15,000 bases of DNA, taken from NCBI GenBank assembly GCA_902459845.2, contig CABPSV020000381.1, positions 1-15,000 on the forward strand, written 5' to 3'. Positions 8,829-15,000 of the stretch are shown one piece after another (position 1 is the first letter of the stretch; every line of letters starts with the position of its first letter). A program made the translations under genes and the position numbers. This DNA comes from Hepatocystis sp. ex Piliocolobus tephrosceles. Its lineage: Eukaryota; Apicomplexa; Aconoidasida; Haemosporida; Plasmodiidae. Under the pieces are notes generated by a model that was not told the DNA's origin, did no database searches, and saw nothing but the letters and a program-made list of their open reading frames with translations.

Positions 8829-10505
8829 TTAATTTTCTGAAGATTCGGATCCAGACTGAAAAAAGAAAAGAATGGGGGGGAGGAAATGTTTATTCATTCA
8901 TATATGTACATGTAAATATATATATATGTGTAAACGTAAATACATGTATATGTATATATTACATCTTCCATATCGTATTTCCACAAATTCGTGTTATTGA
9001 AAACCATGTTAACCATATGTAAGAATAACTAAAAATAATAAAAAGAAATGGAAAAAAAAAAAAATTGAATAATTTTATATTTATAATTTTTCAACTTAAG
9101 TAATTATATCACTATTTTTATTATATTGCAACTGATCACTTCTACGTTATAGATCACTTCTACGTTATATGATTTAAAAAAAAAAAAAAAAATGTTCTTA
9201 CCTTCTTAACATTTTTCCCTGTAAGCGATGATACGAGCCATAATTGTACCAAGTGTTCGGTCCTTTTAAGAAGGGTAAAATTATACATGTGTTCGTACAC
9301 ATATGAACATGTTAATACGTATATATATATTTATGTATATGTATATGTTTATATGCACATGTTTATATGCATATGTTTATATGTTATATATTTTTTTAAG
9401 TTAAATAATAATTAAAAACTATACTCACGCGAAGTGTTCTGCTTGCCTAACTAATTCACAATCTTCTTTTACCAAATCTATATATAAACATAAACATAAA
9501 AAAATATATGCACAATACATAGAATGTGTTTCTTTTGTGTATTAATCACTAAAGGTAAAAAAATGAAAAAATTTGGAAAAATAAAAAATTATAACCTGAT
9601 TTATTTCCAACAAGAGATATAAACGGCTTTAGAGACTAGCAAAAATAAAACAAAAAAAAAAAAAAATAAAATAAAATAAAATAAAATAAATAAATAAATA
9701 GGTAGATAAACAGATGGATTAAGAAATAAGGACGAAGATGTAAAACTTAAATAACTATTTATGTAAAAACCCAAGTGATAGGTTAATTAAAAACTAAATA
9801 TGTTGATACACAAAATAAACGCTTGGAATTTTTTTTTTTTTTTTTTCTTTTTTATTAATTACATAATATTTATCATAAATATTTGACATGTTTAAATAAA
9901 TTGTCTTAACATATTCAAATGTTTCTTCATTTGTAAGATCGAATACTAAAAAATATGCCATTCGTCCTAAAGTAAAATATATACACACAGTATTGTGTTA
10001 TATATATGTATGGTTTTAAAAAAGAAAAGAAAAAAAAAAAAATATGAAATAAAAAAAGTACAAATTATAAAAATGAATTATAATATTAGAAAAAAAACTA
10101 TAATTAAACAGCTACATAATTTTATATAGTGGTAAAAAAAAAAAAAAAATAGTTTTTTCTCTTTTGTAACCGTAGCTAATTGAGTTGTATTTATTATCTG
10201 GAGTAAACGGAATTGAAGGTTTTTCAAAAATACTAAAAACTGGATTTTTTATACTATTTTTATCAATTGTCACTAAAAAAACAATAAGATACAGTTTGTG
10301 TACTTGTTTTTACATTATTAAATACAGAATGTTTCTGTTATTATTAGAAAGAGATTAAAAAATTAAACTAGTATTATGTAAACGTAAAAATGCATAAACA
10401 CACGCGTATACATACACACATGAATACCATATGTATATATGCTTTGTGTATACAATTTTTAAAAGTTTTTTTTTAACAATTATACAACTATTTTTTTATG
10501 TTAAA

Positions 10506-10539
<34 letters not shown>

Positions 10540-10917
10540 TACATTCTTTTCTTATCATGTCCATAAATATATTTATATCTATATCAACAGATGTATCTTC
10601 TATTTCAACACAAAAGCTTCTCATTTCATCTCGGTGTACTTTATAGTAAATCCTTAAAAATATAATATACAAATTTTGTATGTTATAAGTTAAAATGTAT
10701 ACGTGCGTGTGTACATGCACACATACATACATATGTTTATGCGTCTATCTATATACGTTTAAGTATTTATATATATATATATGTATATATGTATGTATTA
10801 CGTAGGCATATCCGTATGAATGTAATTTGTAACAACGTTATTATTCATAATGGAATTGATTAAAGATGTTTTTCCTGTGTTTAGATAACCAAGCACTGTT
10901 AGTTGTAATAAAATCAT
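8829..10917 (-). CDS. Ras-like small GTPase with divergent catalytic motifs, 9 exons
   Basis: Exons, in transcript order: 10917-10802, 10652-10543, 10272-10171, 9966-9863, 9635-9596, 9477-9429, 9262-9202, 9028-8963, 8855-8829 (stop TAA). All phases agree and give 224 residues. G1 is GYLNTGKTS (10-18), switch I is MPTIYY with Thr39, strand beta-4 is YFLVFDLT (114-121), G4 is GNKSD (154-158) and G5 is SSLTGKN (185-191). The G3 box reads IEDTSVD in place of the usual DTAGQE, so the Gly and catalytic Gln are missing; Ras position 12 is Leu. About 35 extra residues lie between G3 and beta-4. The tail ends SGSESSEN with no Cys, so no prenylation is expected. Rab, Ras or RASL subfamily cannot be decided. 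The weakest join is the GTTACA donor after exon 3, though phase and motif support it. Confidence 0.85.
9662..9701. repeat. (AAAAT)n/(AAAT)n microsatellite in GTPase intron 4
   Basis: An A run passes into repeated AAAAT then AAAT units, just upstream (in transcript direction) of the exon 5 acceptor. On the transcribed strand it gives a pyrimidine-rich tract. Confidence 0.8.
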
Positions 10918-11291
10918 TTTTTTTTTTTTTTTTTTTTAGTCTTATTTTTTTTTTTTTAGTCTTTTTTTTTTTTTTTAGTCTTATTTTTATATAAAAAAGA
11001 CTTAAAAAATTTAATTAGATCGTTGAAAATATTTATTACTTTTATTTATATGATACTCTTAAACTTATAAGTGAAACTATCTTTAAAATTTTTTATATTA
11101 AAATATGAAAATTTATACGAAAGGTTATATGTGCCAATTATATGTTTTTATTTTATTTTTTTTTTATTTATTTTTTTTTACTATTAAAAATAAATTGAAT
11201 TAGATTAATAATTTTGTGTTTTTCCTCAGCATGTATATGCTATTCTCCTATTAACATTCACATTTTCATACACATGTATAAATATACATAT

Positions 11292-11326
<35 letters not shown>

Positions 11327-11538
11327 CCAATAAATAATTCAAAAAAACGTGTTTTAAAAACTTTTTTTGCAAAAAAAAAAAAAAAAAATTAGTTGTATTT
11401 TCAAAAATTAAATATAAAAAAAAATACATATACGCATGTATTTTTATTTGCATAAGAATAATCGCATACGTATAGTTTTTATATACAAAATAGTGTAAAA
11501 AAAATACACATTTATTGTTGCATATAAGTAGTAGATCT

Positions 11539-11573
<35 letters not shown>

Positions 11574-11963
11574 CATATGCATATGTACACATTTATTAAT
11601 ATATAACTCGAAATATAGAAATATGTACAATATATATTACTGTACTTAACTTTTTTTTTTTCCTAAAAAAAAAATTAAACCGGGCAAGCAATTGTCTTTT
11701 TTTTTACACATGTTTTATACTTTTGTTTTAATTTGCTTTATTTTGTTCTATTTTATGTTTTTTTTTTTTTTTTTGCTATTAAAATTAGGAAAATTTTATA
11801 TATAAAATTATAATTTTTTTTTTTCTTACTTCTCTTGCTATTCTTAACACATTTAACTGTGCTGTGCTCATGCATTTTTATTTGTTTTAAAAAAATGTGC
11901 TTAAAAAATAGTATATAATTAAAGGATTACAACAAAAATATTAATTATTTTCCAAATAGACTG
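10918..11963. promoter_or_regulatory. Divergent intergenic region, probable shared promoter
   Basis: The GTPase gene (-) and the coiled-coil gene (+) point away from this 1.05 kb stretch, so it should hold both promoters and 5' UTRs. It contains a T-run/AGTC repeat (10921-10980), a (TA)n/ATATAC tract (about 11285-11326), a run of about 27 A (11543-11569) and ATACAT-rich sequence. No specific promoter element can be assigned. Confidence 0.5.
10921..10980. repeat. About 20-bp repeat of T run plus AGTCTT, 3 units
   Basis: AGTCTT boxes occur at 10938, 10958 and 10977, separated by T runs. On the - strand this is AAGACT followed by an A run, the last run leading straight into the GTPase start codon at 10917, so it is probably in the 5' UTR. 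Confidence 0.8.
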
Positions 11964-12033
11964 ATGAACAAGATGGGCTTAAATGTAAAAATAACAAATT
12001 ATAAATGTATACATATGCGTATATGTATATACC

Positions 12034-12065
<32 letters not shown>

Positions 12066-12278
12066 TATATGTCTATTTTATGTGTGTTTTATTGATAAAA
12101 CAATTTATACAAAAGTAACAACTTCATTTTATTTTATAAGAATTATGCAAAAATTAGAAGAATTATAAATGGCAATTTGTACATGTGTGTTTGTTCTTTT
12201 TTTTAAAATTTTTTTCTTTATTTTTCTTTTTTTTTGGGACATTTTCAGGGCAATGTGGATATTACAAATTTATTAAAC

Positions 12279-12328
<50 letters not shown>

Positions 12329-15000
12329 TACGATGTATATAATTCGCGTTAGTGTTGTATGTCTGTGTGTGCAAATACGTATGTATGTATGTATGTATCA
12401 ATAAATAAGTTATATTATTATGTTTATACTAATTCTTCCATTTTCAAGGAAAGGGATAGCTGGATGAAGAAGTATGAGGTAATGGAATCAGAGTATTTAA
12501 GCCTAAAAGACAAATTAAAAAATATGACAGACAGTAGTAATAATAAGAACAAAGTAAAGGAGGATTATGAGACTATAGTGAAAGATATGTTCTTGAGATA
12601 TAAATATATGGTATGGAAGAATGTACAACAACGTGGTTATACATGTTCATATATACATGTCCATATATACATATACATGTCCATATATACATATACATGT
12701 TCATATATACATATACATGTACATGTCCATATATACATATACATGCCCCTAAACGCCTTATGTGTTACCCTTTTAATATTCCGCAGAAAAATCAGCACGA
12801 ATATTTGAACTTACAAAATAAAATTATAAATCTGGAAAAAGAGAAAGAAATAAAGAAGAATCAAGAGCTCCAGAAAATTATTAATAAAAATAAGAACGAA
12901 ATAGAAGGATATAAAAAGATTTTAGAAAAATTAAAATATATGAACGCAGATTTTAAAAAAAAGAAAAATGATGCTGAAAACCAAATGTATTCTATAATAG
13001 AAAGTAATATAATAACAAAAAATGATAACATTCTATTAAAAGATATAATAAAAGTTAACGATAAATTAAATAGTATTAATAAATCAGTACATGAGAAGAT
13101 ATATACCGAGTTTGAAAATATAAAAACTAAATTGATGCAAGCAAATAACAAAATTAAAAAATATCATGAAGTTATTACTGAAATTTGTGAAAGTTATTTA
13201 AAATATAAAAAAAATAAAAAAAAAGAATTATTGGAAATATTAAAAATTAATGAAACATTAAAAAAAAAATTAGAAGAGAAAATGTCTATTGAAAAATATA
13301 ATACAGAATATAAAAATAAAACAGAAAATTTAAAAACTTCTAACATATTATTTGTTTATTATCAAATAAAATATAACGTATACAACGAAACATTAGATAT
13401 GGTGTTAAAATATGTTCATTCAATTATGAGTAGTGTACATAGGGTAGTAAGTAATGATTTTATAAATGGTAAAAACATGGTCAAAGATAGCAACTTACCA
13501 AATAATATATATGTATTCAATAATAGTAATGACGTATACAGTTCTGAAAAAATAAACGAAAATAAACATACCGTTGCTAATGAAGATAACATACGTAAAG
13601 ATATTTTTAACGCTTTTTGTAATAATAAAATAAGTAAAATTAACTGTAATATCGACCTAAATGATTTAATAGTAAGTTTAAGAGAAAAGGGATTAAAATA
13701 TTATATTTTTGATACTATAAGAAATAAAAATAGTGAAATATTATCTGAATATGATGGTACAACTATTACAACACTTTCAAAGAATGAACAAAAAAATGAA
13801 CAAAATTCTTTTGACTTGTTCCTATTTAATAATTTAAACTCAACTAACATTATACATGTAATATATTATAGTATAAAAATGATTAATGATATATTAGAAT
13901 GTATGAATATAACTTTATTACTACTTTCATATATACATGACACATATTTAAAAGAAGCAATCAATACCATTAAATCTTCATTGTTTGTTGCTTCACCACA
14001 AAAAAGTAATATCAGGTTTGCTGTTAATTTTTTTATAACTCTTTCCGATTTTTTATTTTGTATAAACAAATATATACAAATTTTTAAAACATCAACCAAT
14101 ATTAATCATATTTATTTATTAACGAATGAAAAGTTGTGTATTTCTTTTTGTTTATGTAAATATATACTAGAGCAATATATAGATAAAATAAAAATTCGAT
14201 TATTTTCTTGTAATGTCAATTATTATATATTAGAAAGCATGATAAACAAACTGAATGAATCATATTTAGATTTAATCAAAACAGTACAGTCAGAAAAAAA
14301 TTGTAACGTTGGAGATGTTGGTTTAGAACAAAAGTCTCACTCTGAAGAAAACACAAAATATATTTTAGATCAAAAAGGCGATGATGCAGGTCAATCAAAA
14401 GTGGTAGACAAAGTAGACACAATAAAGGAGACAAAACATATAGAAGCAATAAATGCAGTAGAAGCAAACGGAGAGACAAAAAATACAGACACGATAAACA
14501 AACCCGAACCAACATCTGCTTTCGAAATCGTCACATTCCTAAACAAAATCGTAGCGATGAGTATACTACTAGTAACAGATAAAGATACGTATGAAAACAT
14601 GTTTAAAACTATTGATACAAAATTACAAAAATACATAATAACAGAATGTGAAGAAGTATTAAAACTAATTAAATTACCAAACGAATATATAAGTATGTAT
14701 TCACCCATAAAAAAATATAATATATCACTAGACAGTATAAAATCATTAATAAATAAATACAAACATGTGATTATCGACATAGTGAACAATAATGAAAATA
14801 TGGTGCAGTTGGACAAGGATATAAGTAATGACGTAAATAATATTAGTACTAATATTTTAAGTGAAGTACAATTTATTTTAAAAAATTGTACTAATAATTG
14901 TTCAATGGATATAACGAATAAAGAAGATACATTTTTATTAAAAATATGTAATAAATTTGTAGAAATTTTTAATAAAAAAATATTAAAACAACATAATAAC
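11964..15000 (+). CDS. Large coiled-coil protein of unknown function, 5' part
   Basis: The proposed exons are 11964-11984, 12249-12278, 12449-12610 and 12787 to beyond the window edge, all phase 0, giving 809 residues so far. An in-frame TAA at 11916 precedes the first ATG (MNKMGLN). I do not recognise the family. Residues up to about 250 are strongly charged and probably form a coiled coil (e.g. DYETIVKDMFLRYKYM, NKIINLEKEKEIKKNQEL). About 270-569 is less charged, with Leu/Ile-rich helical stretches suggesting a folded helical domain. About 570-649 is a Lys/Glu/Asp/Thr-rich linker, and a further helical domain follows to the edge. I see no signal peptide or clear membrane segment. The last donor could instead be at 12622, adding VWKN. 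The first two exons are very short and rest only on splice signals and phase. A scaffold or cytoskeletal role is only a guess. Confidence 0.75.
12280..12327 (+). repeat. 48-base T homopolymer in intron 2 of the coiled-coil gene
   Basis: The run starts at the second base of the proposed intron (donor AAAC|GTTTTT). It is far from the acceptor at 12447-12448, unlike other T runs here, which precede acceptors. Confidence 0.9.
12641..12745 (+). repeat. 20-bp minisatellite in intron 3 of the coiled-coil gene
   Basis: The unit CCATATATACATATACATGT is at 12661 and 12681, with a one-base variant at 12701. A further copy at 12727 follows a 6-base ACATGT insertion, and a shortened unit is at 12647-12660. 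All lie within the proposed intron 12611-12786. Confidence 0.9.

Noticed and set aside
9794..9988. Separate short - strand gene (64 codons) with VFDLTNEETFEYV
   Set aside because: It is exon 4 of the small GTPase plus flanking intron sequence, not an independent gene.
12279..12328. Poly-Phe extension of coiled-coil exon 2 using the donor at 12328
   Set aside because: It would end in phase 1 and break the frame with exon 3 at 12449, besides giving a 16-residue Phe run.
11964..15000. Assignment of the coiled-coil gene to dynactin p150 or a PPP1R21-like protein
   Set aside because: The general layout is similar, but I could find no specific shared motif; coiled coils give misleading resemblance.

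Overview
The window looks like nuclear DNA of an AT-rich Plasmodium species. Long A/T homopolymers, (TA)n and (TTTA)n tracts fill the non-coding DNA. Proteins carry Asn/Lys/Asp-rich low-complexity inserts. Introns are short (about 100-270 bp) with GT..AG ends, often with a long T run just before the acceptor. The species cannot be fixed from sequence alone. I see no mobile element, CRISPR array, tRNA or rRNA.

There are four protein genes, all spliced. (1) 415-5741, + strand, three exons: an EFL1/Ria1-type translational GTPase of about 1598 residues, a 60S ribosome maturation factor of the EF-2 family enlarged by low-complexity inserts. (2) 7724-6873, - strand, two exons: a 216-residue protein with an N-terminal CIR_N-like (CIR1/Cwc25-type) domain, converging on gene 1. 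(3) 10917-8829, - strand, nine exons: a 224-residue Ras-like small GTPase. It keeps the nucleotide-binding motifs but has replaced both residues normally needed for GTP hydrolysis, carries an insert in switch II and has no prenylation cysteine. (4) 11964 to the window end, + strand, four exons so far: a long coiled-coil and helical protein I do not recognise, truncated by the window edge.

The intergenic spaces are about 1.1 kb (5742-6872, convergent), 1.1 kb (7725-8828, tandem) and 1.05 kb (10918-11963, divergent and probably a shared promoter region). They hold several structured repeats. The most notable is a 22-bp minisatellite at 7819-8101, whose T-tracts are spaced about one helical turn apart, just upstream of gene 2. 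Others are a 60-bp-period repeat at 6721-6872, a 24-bp array at 8254-8347, and palindromes and a stem-loop downstream of gene 1.

The four genes do not form an obvious pathway: ribosome maturation, probable RNA processing or transcription, GTPase signalling, and a coiled-coil scaffold. Nothing here proves a new biological system. The best lead is the predicted hydrolysis-defective, non-prenylated small GTPase. All exon joins were worked out by hand from splice signals, reading phase and family motifs, without transcript evidence.
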